Source of the DNA: Neoceratodus forsteri
Lineage: Eukaryota; Chordata; Ceratodontiformes; Ceratodontidae
Assembly (NCBI GenBank): GCA_016271365.2
Contig: CM057456.1
Span: 612,441,501-612,505,500 of the forward strand
DNA: 64,000 nt
Direction: 5' to 3'
Shown here piece after piece: positions 33,839-43,699 of the stretch. Each line of letters opens with the position of its first letter. The first letter of the stretch is position 1. The notes under the pieces were generated by a model. That model searched no databases. It saw nothing but the letters and a program-made list of their open reading frames with translations, and was not told the DNA's origin. Both the position numbers and the translations under genes were made by a program.

Positions 33839-34292
33839 AGAGGTGTCAGTGTGGCTCAGTTGGTAGCAAATCCACCTCTGGACCAGAAGGTCGGGGGTTC
33901 TCGTCTCAAACCGGGATTGGACTTGCACCTAAAAACAATCATTCTTCGAGTGCAGTATTGGGGGGTGTGGTGCTGGGCTGCTGAGGTGTGCCATCCTTCA
34001 GATGAGACGTTAAACCAAAGTCCCTTCTACCCATCCTGGTGGGTGTCCAGGTGGAAGTAAAAGAACCCTGGGCACTCTTCGCAAAGAGTAGGGAACATTC
34101 CCAGTGTCATGGCCAACATTCCCCTTCCCATAAAACTGGTTCATGCAATTGTGCAGGCTGTGGATGGGTAATGTGCGATATGGCCACCACTACACATTCA
34201 GTCACTTCACTACCAGTCTAACATTGCTTGTAAAGCACTTTGGGATACACTGTGTATGAAAAGCACTATATAAATGCTGATTCTTCTTGCTT
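33839..34292 (+). mobile_element. V-SINE-like tRNA-derived SINE
   Basis: The head resembles a tRNA: box A GTGTGGCTCAGTTGGTAGC (33845) and a degraded box B GGGGGTTCTCGTCTC (33890). The central part GATGAGACGTTAAACCAAAG through GAAGTAAAAGAACCCTGGGC and CATGGCCAACATTCCCC is the conserved core of V-SINEs. The 3' end, TGTAAAGCACTTTGGGATAC...GAAAAGCACTATATAAAT, is the L2-type tail by which such SINEs borrow LINE machinery. Plus orientation. Family assignment from remembered V-SINE features. Confidence 0.75.
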
Positions 34293-35980
34293 TGTACGTG
34301 GCGCTGAATATTTGGTTGAAGCAAAGTCCTGCCCGGGACAGATGAAAACCAGAAGACACCAAATGGACCACATTCCCAGTCACTTATGGCTACAGCAGCT
34401 GCCATGGATGAAGTGGAGATGCACACAGAGGTGGTGGTAGGTGCATAGTGGAGCAGGACAGGGAAACAGCGGAGGAGAAAGAGCACTTGACTGGATAGAG
34501 ACTGGTGGAAGTGAGAAAGTAGATAAGATGGTTTTGTAGGAATGGAGGTGGCCATGAAAACACAGCATGTGTAATCTAAAAGTTGCTGATATAGGTATTG
34601 TTACTGATTTGTGGAATAAACTTTGTGAAATGCGCCAAAGAAAGTGACAGAGATGCAGTTTCATAGGCGAGAAACGTATTTGCACGGGTTGTTTGTGAAA
34701 GTAGGTTAGGCCCGTTGGTGTTTCAGATGCAATGCAGTGACATGCCAGTCATTGAATGGGCTGCACCAAATGAAAATGCAGTGGTGGTGTGGTGCATGGA
34801 GTGGAGAGACATGCAGAGGTGGTGGTCCCGCATTTATGTGAAGGTGGTAGTTGACTGAAACACAAGTGAACAGCAGAGGACCACAGAAGATGACAAATTT
34901 GCCACGGAGGACTACAGGAGCACAGCGAGAGGAGTTTTTAAAGGCAAATATCTGACACAGACTACAGACAATTGGTTGGAACTAATTTTTTATTTTGTCA
35001 TCACAGGACACCAAAGACAGCAGGGTAGAGGTAGGACCTTTTGTTTTCTTTTTCCTTTTATAAAAATGCCACAGACAGCAGTGGAGAGGATGGAACTACT
35101 TTATTTACAGAAGGATGACACAGACGAGAGGATGGAACTACTTTATTTACAGAAAGAGGACAGGTTGGAACGACACCAGGTAAGGATGTTGAAATCGCTT
35201 CAGTGCAGTGACATCATCATGGGACACCATCTGAAAAGGTAAGAAAAATGTAATTGTGGTGATTGTAATAATTTTGTGGACATTTATGACATTTGTTTAC
35301 ATTCTGTTTTCAGTGTTGTGACTTGTGGGCATTGTAGCGAATACCATGGGTGCCACCGTGCACATGCTTGTATGTGTTGTGATGTCATGAATGCTCATTC
35401 TTACATGTGGGTGTATGCAAGAGTGTGCCACCGTGCACCTTCGGATATTTGGGACTACCCTGTGTTGAATGTCACTGCATATGTTGGTGCGATAGAAAGA
35501 CATGAAAAATTGGTCTTTTGTACCAAAGGACTAAAGGGGTACATGATGGCTAGGGGTGTGATGCAGAATATATCTGAATGATTGGCAAGTGAGCTGGTGG
35601 AATATCATGAACGAATGATGGAGCCGTAGCGATGACATGAATGATGGTTGCTGTGAGTTGCCTGAGTTCACTATGCATTTCCAGTTCAGATCTAGTCTGT
35701 ATCATACACTTGGCCATTACAGTGCTTTTATACAATAGGACTGTTTTGTGCTGGGTTTTGGTTGTTTGCAGTAATCCGTAATATATGGAGAATTACAGTG
35801 TGATATCTGGAGACATTCTGACATCTGGAGTTTTCAGACTGCAGTGAGAATACTTTTTCTGCTCACTCCTATTGTATAATAACTGCTTTTAGTTTCAGAA
35901 AACTGAATTTGTTTTTCAGGTAGTACAAAAAAATACTGATTATAACTGAATGCTTGGACCCATTAGCAAGGTTATTTGTG
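34293..35980. other. piggyBac right interior with small duplications
   Basis: Holds the second copy of the 92-base direct repeat (34689-34780) and a 37-base tandem duplication at 35088-35162 (GAGGATGGAACTACTTTATT...ACAGAA twice). No protein family is recognised; the open frame 34976-35242 spans the duplication and is not supported. Confidence 0.5.
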
Positions 35981-35984
35981 CTGA

Positions 35985-36910
35985 AGAAGTTATCTGATGA
36001 TACTTTGTCTTTCACATATAAATTAAAAGTTATGTACATTTGTTTGCAGTGGTGTGCGTGTTTGTGTCTGACAGTTGCCTGTCAAGACTCACCTAAGCAG
36101 CTTGAATAAAATGCACTTTTTTGACACTTCAGCGGGTATTAAAAAAAAAAAAACCCTGTATAGATGACAACTGATTGCACAGCACCGTTGGAAAGGCAAT
36201 TTTGTGCTAAACAACTTTCATGCTGATACTTTGTGTGTATCATGTATACTTTAGGAGTTATTTACAGTTGTTTATGGTACGGTGTGTATGGCTGACATTT
36301 TTCCCATCAAGACTCACCTAAGCAGCTTGAATAAAATGCACTTTTTTGACACTTCAGCAGGTATAAAAAAAAAATACCGTAATGAATACAGTTGATCGCA
36401 TAGCATTGTTGGAAAGGCAATTTTGTGCTGATCATCTTTCATGCTGATACTTTGTGTGTAACATGTATACTTTTGGAGTTATATGCATTTGTTTATGATA
36501 TGGTATATGTGTGGCTGAGATTCATCCCTCAAATCTCACCAAAGCACCTTGACTAAAATGGGGAAAAATTATGTTTCATAGTAAAAAGATATTTTTTTTT
36601 TTTTTTTTTAAACAAACGTAACAGTAAAACACCATCTAATGTCTGTATGCTTAATTTGGTGTTGATATTTGACATAATTTCCAATAGAAAATGGCTTATG
36701 TTGCCTTTTTTTTAGTGAAAAACATATATATTTTTTTCCGGTTTCGACCAGCAGAGAAAAAAAACTAAATTACTTATTATTACATGCATACCACCATTGG
36801 AAAGGCAATTTTGTGCTGAATAACTCTGCCACTCATACTTTGAGTCTAGCATGTACGGTTATTGAGGTATTAGCATTTGTTTGCTACATGCTGACTATGG
36901 CTTGATTTGC
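35985..36910 (+). repeat. 225-bp tandem repeats at the piggyBac right end
   Basis: Units marked by ATACTTTGTGTGTATCATGT-type blocks at 35998, 36225 and 36449, period about 225. Shared parts: GACTCACCTAAGCAGCTTGA, AAATGCACTTTTTTGACACT, an A run, and TTGGAAAGGCAATTTTGTGC. A partial, diverged unit is at 36785-36900. Between the third and partial units lie T and A runs (36590-36760). The array stops 90 bases before the right terminal repeat. Confidence 0.78.
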
Positions 36911-36987
36911 TTAGAAAGGCCCAGGATTCACTGTTAAAAGTATACAGAAAATTCAGGAGACAAGTGGTGTAATCTCAGTGAACCTGT

Positions 36988-37003
36988 GGAAGCAAAGAGT
37001 TAA
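36988..37003 (+). repeat. piggyBac right end and TTAA
   Basis: The complement of the last 12 bases is CTCTTTGCTTCC, pairing with CTCATTGTGTCC at the left end; TTAA follows at 37000-37003. Confidence 0.85.
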
Positions 37004-38582
37004 GAATCGTTAGACTCTGGCCTGCTTGGCAAAGGAGTGACATCTGAAGCTGCCTCCGTAACTTTAGCCCCTAGAGCGATCTCAGACGGCAGACCACCTG
37101 TGTCCCTGACGGCTACTCTGCTAGAAGGAGCAGGGCTACCTAGTGGTGCCCTATGGGTCGAGGTAGCCTTGACGACCAGCTGGGGCTGTCCCAACTCTTG
37201 CAAGAGTTGGGACTTAGCATCTTTTTACCAAGACCAGTATGGACTCCTGAGGTTCTGGCTCAGGAGGTGGCAGTGGTGGTGGGTACCCCATAAAATATGA
37301 GGGGTAGCTAGGAGGCTGGTAACAATAAGGGTATTGGTGGTAACCCTGAAAAGGGTGAGCCTGACCCGGCATTGGAGGCAGGTAACCCAGCATCTGACCC
37401 CTCTGCGTTGGGTAATGGTGAAACGGTGGTGGCGTGTAGCCAGGATAGTATCCCATTGGGCCCGACAGCGGAAGGGCGAAAGACCTGGAGGGTGGCAGTG
37501 CCGAGGGACCACTGGGGTCAGGATCTGTCAGCCGGCCTAGGGTCAGAGGGACCTCTGAAGGTCCAGGAAGATCCTGGTCCATATTGTCTAGAACAGGATC
37601 CGCCGAAATGACCTGGCGTGGGGGCCTGAAGGCACCCAACAGCGGGACTGAGACTGGCAAGGGAGGTAAGTCCGGGAAGACCCCTGTTGTCAGGTCTGCC
37701 GGTGAGGCAGGAGTCTCAGGAAGGAGGCCTGACATGAGGGGCTCCTCTAGATCAGTGCAACTGGAAGCCCCGGAGACCGGGGAAAAAAGGGTCTAGTAGT
37801 ATCAGTGAATCCGGCACTGGGGAACATGTGAGTACGCACTGCGGACGTCAGGGACCACAAGGGAGTCCGACGAGAGAGCAGTCACCACGCGGTCGTTAGG
37901 TGAGCCAGCGACCAGACGTCCGACTAACAGACCATTGTCAGGCTGACAGAAGCTGGGAGGCTAGAGTCAGGCTAAACAACGTGGGCCGTGCGCCTGGCGG
38001 AGGAGCCATAGGGCAAAGTGACAGGCTCCAAAATAGCTTCCTCTGAAGAGGAATCCCCTGACTGCCCACTGACTTCGGCAGGGGAGTCAAGGCATCCATT
38101 CTGCTGGGGTGGAAGAAGGCCCAGGAGGTGGGGTACTCACTGGGGTGGAGGCCCCCACCCGATGTGGCATCGGCTGTCTGGCAGTTTTTCTTTGATGGAG
38201 ACTGGCTCCACTCCCGGCGCTGCTTCTTTTTTCTTTTCTCCAGGGCAGGTGAAGACAATCGTTTCCGCAGCTCCTAGAGCTCTTTTTCCATTGATGCCAA
38301 TTGTTTCAATAAGTGGACATCGAAGGTCCTCTGGTGACGGATGTGCCTGGCCTGGTTGAAGGCCTGGAAAAGAGTAATCTGCGGCCTTGTCCTTAGGGCC
38401 CAGGCAGAGGACGCAGCGGGAGTGGTTGTTCCTGTGCAGGATCTGCGCACCGCACTTTGGAGCACTTTTCCTTGGGCCAACGTGAAGACAAGCAATGCTG
38501 GAAGATGGAAAAAAACGAACAGTAACTACGTGAAAAAATGGCAGGCGACTAATGCTGTTCTACCGCGAAGTCCAATAATTCA

Positions 38583-38718
38583 GGTCGACGGGAAAGAACT
38601 GGAGGGCGGGTGGTCCCCCCGCTGATGATAGCTAGCTACAAGTTTGCCGTATAGTCCTGACACCAGTAGGCATAGTCCTACTTGTGAAGACCTACTGCAG
38701 AAACCCTCTCGAAGTAAG
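38583..38718 (-). repeat. C left ITR (type II) lacking its promoter core
   Basis: Ends outward in GAAGACCTACTGCAGAAACC and CTCGAAGTAAG at 38718, next to AGATCT of P. Compared with the right ITR (845-1075) it passes directly from GGAGGGCGGGTGGTCCCC to GCTGATGATAGC. About 60 bases with the TATA box and CRE are missing, as if the inverted-arm segment was deleted. Confidence 0.75.
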
Positions 38719-39630
38719 ATCTCTGAATTCTTTCCTGCGGGAGGAAAGCACATCCTTTCTGAGTGTCCAGCTGGGCCCCTATGAAGGTGAGCAGCTGGGT
38801 GGGTTCCGGGTAAGATTTCTTTAGATTTACCAGGAAACACTGGGACTCCAGAGTGTGTTTTGTAAGGGAAAGGGACTACTTGACCTGGCAAGGAGACATT
38901 GCTACTATGAGCCAGTCCAGATAGGGAGAGCGACACCCAGTCTCCTGAAGTGTGTTGCTACCACTGCAAGGTACTTGGTAAAGACACTCGGGGCAGAGTA
39001 CAAACCGAAGGGCATTATGGCGATTTGACAGTGGCCTGAAGGAAGTCTGAATCTGAGAAACTTCCTGTGAGACCTCCTTATGGGCATGTGGAAGTAAGTG
39101 TCCTTTAAGTCCAAGGAGGCTAGCCAGTCTCCTTGCTGTAAGGACTGTATGACCAGTGACAGAGTGACCATTTTGAATTTGGGTTTCTTCAGATGTTTGT
39201 TTAAATATCTAAGATAGGCTGCCACTCCCCAGTTTTCTTTTGTGTCAGACAGTACCTGGAATAGAGGCCCTTGCTCTTCTCATGGGCCAGGACCCTCTCC
39301 ACTGCTTGTAGAGCTAGAAGGTTTTGTACCTCCATTTCCAACAGTGGAACTTGTGTTGGGGACAGAGGTCTTGGCACCTGAGCACACTTGAAGTCTGGCA
39401 TCTGCTTGAACTGTAGTGACAGACCCTTCTCCACTATCTCCAGCACCCACTTGTCCGACGTAATGAGGGAACAGTTCTGAAGATAGTGGGAGAGTCTGTC
39501 TCCCACCGGAAGCGGGGAAGCGACCTGGACACTCGCATCAGGAGACTGCGAGGCAGATGGCTGGGTAGAGGTGGCCCTTCTTCCCCTGCAAGACCGCCTG
39601 TACTGACTGAAGTCAGACTGGGGGAAGAAA
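38719..39630 (-). pseudogene. P gag tail and reverse transcriptase N-terminal half
   Basis: From 39630: an Arg-rich gag tail (QYRRSCRGRRAT), then RT: SLITSDKWVLEIVEKGLS, LALQAVERVLAHEKSKGLYS, KKTGEWQPILDI, KHLKKPKFKMVTLSLVIQSL, WLASLDLKDTYFHMPI (motif A Asp kept), MPFGLYSAPSVFTKYLAVVA. The YxDD region is damaged (LPIWTGS, with WTG where YLDDW is expected). It ends at FIGAQLDT...ERIQR where C is inserted, and continues at 844. Confidence 0.83.
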
Positions 39631-39835
39631 GTACAGTTACGTAAGAACTTACCTAACAGTAGATCTTTGAGAGGAGCTCTTGCAGCAAGTAACACCATTA
39701 GGACTGAAGCTGGCAGGTGTCAGGACCCCATGGAAAACTTGTGGTTACGCTCGACATCAGACGTGGTATATAGTGGGTGGCCCCTGGCGCCACCTCAGTT
39801 CTCCCGCCGGACACCCGGCTACAAACAAAACTGGA
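39631..39835 (-). repeat. M right ITR (type V)
   Basis: Outer end GTACAGTTACGTAAGAACTT; then GAGCTCTTGCAGCAAGTAAC, GGCAGGTGTCAGGACCCC, and a TATA box (GGTATATAGTGGG) near 39767. Compared with the left ITR it lacks about 45 bases including the left GC arm near CTTGTGGTTACG. 39836-39917 is spacer to the ICR without a gene. Confidence 0.8.
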
Positions 39836-39948
39836 GAACCAAGCAGGAAGTCCCCACCATGGTCTGGTGACATAAAAACCTAATAACAATCCTGGGGGGT
39901 GTAGGGTGGGAAAGCCACCTATTGCAAGAGCTCCTCTCGAAGATATAA

Positions 39949-40165
39949 CAGTTACGTAAGAACTTACCGTAACAGTAGATCTTCGAGAGAGGTTCCTGCA
40001 GTAGGTCTTCACATATAGGACTGCGCCCTCTGATGTCAGGTTCCAACGCAAACTTGTAGCTAGTATCATCAGTGGGTACCGCCCCCCGGCGTAAGGTGAT
40101 GCGACGTCAGCCCGACTATAAAAGGGGCAGTCCCAAGACCTGCCCTCCAGTTCTTTTCCACCAGA
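39949..40165 (-). repeat. K right ITR (type II)
   Basis: Outer end CAGTTACGTAAGAACTTACC, then GTTCCTGCAGTAGGTCTTCA, GACGTCAGCCCGACTATAAA (CRE-like and TATA near 40110-40125) and CCTGCCCTCCAGTTC. Pairs with 45925-46101. 40166-40293 is gene-free spacer to the ICR. Confidence 0.87.
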
Positions 40166-40293
40166 GACCTAAAGAAAGGTAAGTAGAAAAGGAGTAACAA
40201 CCCCTGGGACCTTGTGCCCTATCTAGACCTGTGGGCTAGGCAGAAAGGAAAGGAAAGATTTCCAGGAGCTGGGGGAAGGTGGGTGGAAAACTA

Positions 40294-40403
40294 GACCTAC
40301 TGCAGGAACCTCTCACGAAGATCTACTGTAATGGTAAGTTGTTGCGTAACTGCTATATCTTACTATGAGAGGGTTCCTGCAGTAGGTCTTCACATACAGG
40401 ACT
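40294..40403 (-). repeat. K internal complementary region
   Basis: GACCTACTGCAGGAACCTCT...GCGTAACTG, the right-end complement, spacer ctatat, then CTTACTATGAGAGGGTTCCT...GGACTG, the left-end complement. Same layout and spacer as C's ICR. Confidence 0.87.
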
Positions 40404-40483
40404 GAATACCAAGCAGTTTACAGAGAAAGAGTTGGAGACGAGGTTCCGGGAGGAGGAAAATGTCCGCCAACTGAGGTTCTGCC

Positions 40484-41541
40484 TTAGGATAGAAGACCAT
40501 GCAAAACAGCAAGGCCGAAACCAGTTCTACGCCTAGAGACAATGTCCAGACTGTAGTGTTTAGTGAAGGTGTGGAGAGAGGACCAAGTGGCCGCTGCACA
40601 TATCTCTGCAGTCGACACATTCTTGAAAAAAGCAGTAGAAATGGTCACACTTCTGGTGGAGTGGCCTTTAACCGCCCCAGGAAGGGTCTTTCCATGTTTC
40701 TGGTAAGTGTAGTAAATACAGTTAGCCAGCCACCTAAAGACAGTCTGCTTCGAGATGGCCTTGCCCTGGCACTGGGGTGGGGTGGGCAAAGGCCACAAAG
40801 TTGGTTCGCTTTACGAACCTCCTTAATCCGGGAGGTATAGTACCTCAGGATCCTGTGCACATCCAAGGTGCGCAACAGATATTCCCCCCTGTTGGAATGC
40901 TGAGGACAAGAGACTGGCAGTTCGACACTCTGGTTGAGAGTTGTCTCTGAAACCACTTTTGGAAGAAAGGAAGGATTAGTCCTAAGGATCACCCGGTCCT
41001 TGTGAAAATCAAATAAGGCTCTCTGCACACAAAGGCCTGAAGCTCTGAAATTCTTCGAGCTGAAGTAACCGCAACTAAAAATAAAGTCTTCCATGACAGG
41101 AAGCGCATATCGCAACTTGCTGCCGGTTCAAAAAGGGGGTAACATAAGTTTCTCCAACATAAAATTGAGATCCCAGGAAGGACAGGGGTTCCAGACTGGA
41201 GGCTTAATATGAAGGATGCCCTTCAATAAAGTTTTTGAAACCTCTAGCTGCGCTAGGGTTTTGCCCTTCACCAGGAGGTGGTAGGCCGACACCGCAGAAA
41301 GATGGACCTTAATGGAGGAGTAACTAAGACCCAACTCAGAAAGATGTATGAGGTACTCTAACACCTGGTAGGCCAAGCAAAAAAAAAAAGGGTCCAAGCG
41401 TTTAGCTGTGGCCCAGATGGAAAATCTCTTCCACTTCATGGCATAGGTAGATCTGGTAGAAGGTTTTCTGGCTTCTACCAGGACCTGAGCGACCTGGGAA
41501 GAAACTCCATAGAGGGAAACCACTATGTCCACAGGTGCCAT
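40484..41541 (-). pseudogene. K tyrosine recombinase
   Basis: N-terminal part (41128-41541) is open: RKPSTRSTYAMKWKRFSIWA, LSELGLSYSSIKVHLSAVSA, LEVSKTLLKGILHIKPPVW. The catalytic Arg region is present as VAVTSARRISELQAF near 41050-41090, in a different frame from the next part (FHKDRVILRTNPSFLPKVV, LDVHRILRYYTSR). The end (40484-40798) holds VKGHSTRSVTISTAFF (HxxR), TWSSLHTFTKHYSLD with the Tyr, and the stop at 40484. Three frameshifts; the catalytic residues are otherwise kept. Confidence 0.87.
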
Positions 41542-41559
41542 GCATGGAGGTGGAGAGAC

Positions 41560-43512
41560 TGAAAACTCGGATGCACCAGGGTGCCCTGCTCCTGAGACAG
41601 AAGGTCATGAGACATCGGCAGAAGGACCGGTGGTTCTAGAGTCAGCTGTTGCAACAGCAGGAACCAAATCTGCTGAGGCCACAGAGGGACGATCAGGATT
41701 AAGTGGGCCCCTTCCACGTGAAGTTTCAACAGAACCTTCTGAATAAGAGGAAAGGGAGGAAACGCATATAGAAACCTCCCTGTCCGAGAGAGAGACAGCA
41801 CGACTTGCCAAAAAGCACCATGCCCGGGAACGAGCGAGCAAAAGCTGGGTAGTTCTGCGTTGAATGGGGAGGCGAACAGATCTAGGTGTGGCCGGCCCCA
41901 TCGAAGAAACAGGTCTTGGACTATATCCTGCTTTAATTCTCACTCGTATGTCCTGGCTACTGATCGGCTGAGACTGTCCGCCAGAACGTTGTGCACGCCT
42001 GGGATGTGGACTGTTGTCAGAAGCAGACCATGCTGAATCGCCCAGTACCATTCTCTCATTGCTTCCCTGCAAAGAGGGTACAACTGGGTTCCTCCCTGTT
42101 TGTTGAGATATCAGACAGTCACCATGTTGTCTGTCTGGATCAGAAGTGTTCCCAGGAGGGGCAACGACTGGAAGGCCTGGAGAGCAGAGAGTACCGCTCT
42201 GGTCTCCAGGACGTTTATATGGAGCTGCTGCTCCTGGGGGGTCCATGAACCTTGGGTTTTGTGGTCCCCCAGATGGGCTTCCCAACTCGTATCGGAGGCG
42301 TCCAATGTGAGGGTCTGGGTAGGGGCCAGAGAGTGGAAAGGAGCTCCCACTAACAGGTTGGTGAGGTCGTGTCACCAAAGAATATCCTTCTGTAGGCTGT
42401 TGGAGATCATGACCAATTGGTTCATGTTGTCCAACAGTTGGGCCCACTGGACTCGAAGAGACCACTGGGTGACCCTCATGTGCAGTCTCGCCATAGGGAC
42501 AGTAGGAATGGCCGCTGCCATGAACCCCAAGAGACGGAGCACCGAGTGTGCTGGGGTCCATTTAGCCTGGGCCACCAACGTGGCCTGGGAAGCTAAGGTC
42601 TCAGCCCGATCCAATGGCAAAAAGGCCTTGCTCTGGACTGTGTCCAGTACCGCCCCAATAAATTGGAGGCACTGAAAGGGTAATAGCTGGGACTTGGGGA
42701 GGTTGACCGAGATGCCCAGCTTTACAAACAAGTCCAGAATGAAAGAGAGACTCCTTCAGACTGTCCAGGGAGGGGGCTGAAAAAAGCCAGTCATCTAGGT
42801 ATGGGAACACGTATACGCCCATGTGACGGAGAAACGCTGCTACTACTGCTAGGCACTTGGTGAAAACCCGTGGTGCTAAGGACAGGTCAGAAAGAAGTGA
42901 CCTGAATTGGAAATGGTTCTCGGAGGAAGCAGCGGTGGGCCAGGAAGATGGGGATATGTAGGTAAGCATCCTGCATATCCAGGAAGCACAGCCTTGTGTT
43001 TGACTGGAGCAGGGGTAGGAGTCCCTGAAGGGTCATCATGCGGAATCTCTTGTATTCCATGAAGAGGCTGAGAGTGCTGAGATCCAGAATAGGTCACAAA
43101 TCAACGTCTTCTTTGGTACCAGGAAAAAATGGAAGTAGAATCCCCTTCCTAGTTGGTCTGGAGGGACGGGTTCTATGGCCGCTTTTTGCAGCAAGGCCTG
43201 GATTTCCTGGTGGACGATGGGGATCTGACCCGGCGGGTAAGAGGACCTTCCTGGAGGGTGTGGAGGTGGAATCTCCAGGAACTCGACAGAGTGACCTTGC
43301 TGTATGAGCTGAAGAACCCATATGTCTGCAGTGACGGACTTCCACCCTTCCAGGTGGAGGCCAAACCTCCCTCCTACCAGTTCCTCTGAGGGGAATGGAG
43401 GTAGCGGAAGGAGGGGGGAATGAGACAGGGCGCCAAGGGAAGGGAGCTTTGGCCCCTGAGGCAGGTCTGGCAAATTTTGCCTGAGGGGTCTGAGCTCCAG
43501 AGCCCGTGGCAC
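41560..43512 (-). pseudogene. K reverse transcriptase, RNase H and methyltransferase-like tail
   Basis: RT start: GGRFGLHLEGWKSVTADIWV, QGHSVEFLEIPPPHPPGR, IEPVPPDQLGRGFYFHFFLV. Motif A is frameshifted (CLPTYPHLPGPP is the shadow; MQDAYLHI is in the other frame). LAPRVFTKCLAVVAAFLRHM, FPYLDDWLFSAPS (YxDD kept), VNLPKSQLLPFQCLQFIGAV. RNase H: LTLDASDTSWEAHLGDHKT, INVLETRAVLSALQAFQS, LIQTDNMVTV. Tail: LFASPFN-like region, FLYAFPPFPLIQKVLLKL, IWFLLLQQLTLEPPVLLP. About four frameshifts. Confidence 0.83.
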
Positions 43513-43699
43513 ATCTTTTTTCCTGACGATTATTCTGGGTCTTATGCCATCGTCTCTGGTGACAAAAAGGCTGCTTCTTTTGACCTGTCTGATACATCGA
43601 GCATATGTCTTGAAGAGATCGTCCGCTCCCCTGCAGCCCTGTTATAATATCCTTCGCGTCGCCGCCAAAGAGGACGGAACCCCTGAAGGGTGCATCCAA

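Larger units (their letters stand above)
25389..36999 (+). mobile_element. Large piggyBac-type DNA transposon (11.6 kb)
   Basis: It splits the gag of C exactly at TTAA: copies lie at 25385-25388 and 37000-37003. The ends form an imperfect terminal inverted repeat, CTCATTGTGTCC (25389) and CTCTTTGCTTCC (complement of 36988-36999), 9 of 12 matching, and similar to known vertebrate piggyBac ends of the CCCTTTGCCTGCC kind. Inside is a decayed piggyBac transposase (28404-32735). Removing the nested LINE and SINE leaves about 8.7 kb, far more than the usual 2.5-4 kb. The excess is tandem repeats and unrecognised DNA. Confidence 0.82.
24550..38495 (-). pseudogene. C gag, split by the piggyBac element
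   Basis: N-terminal piece, 37004-38495: a Cys unit near 38430-38490 (KCGAQILHRNN, CVLCLGP, broken by a one-base change), a charged KRKKKQRREWSQSP stretch, and a Pro/Tyr-rich region (37214-37735: MGYYPGYTPPPFHHYP, YPSYFMGYPPPLPPP). C-terminal piece, 24550-25384: HSPIEPQTKESPKSPPEDTS, RRLVEHLDLVNVDPLPIPPW, LPDKESKQMDQYGRKVC, LRSLNYIVHMVAFQKTVL, FRGQVLFGGDAKDII. The frame passes through the TTAA site, where it gives a TAA codon, so a stop existed or arose there. K's gag is the closest relative. Confidence 0.8.
845..38718 (-). mobile_element. C: DIRS-like element (type II ITR), carrying E, B and a piggyBac
   Basis: C runs on the minus strand from its left ITR (end at 38718) to its right ITR (end at 845). 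Its own DNA is 845-2276, 7983-8500, 22538-23712, 23998-25388 and 37004-38718, about 5.7 kb, a normal DIRS length. Reading continues across each insertion: gag across the piggyBac, RT across the CR1 fragment, RNase H across B (...EWELKQEVLEEL then FLQWGQP), and YR across E (...FLIWATVKGLD then ...LGLSYSSPKVHLS). C lies in P's RT at an AGATCT site with no target duplication, as expected for recombinase-mediated insertion of a circular DNA. Confidence 0.82.

Noticed and set aside
33845..33915. tRNA gene (box A and box B-like sequence)
   Set aside because: Box B is degraded, no acceptor stem closes, and the V-SINE core and L2-type tail follow directly. It is a SINE head.
34976..35242. Small protein-coding gene
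   Set aside because: The frame spans a 37-base duplication, has no recognisable domain and lies in transposon spacer DNA.
42100..42675. Plus-strand open frame of 191 codons
   Set aside because: Shadow of K's RNase H region; the minus strand carries the conserved motifs.
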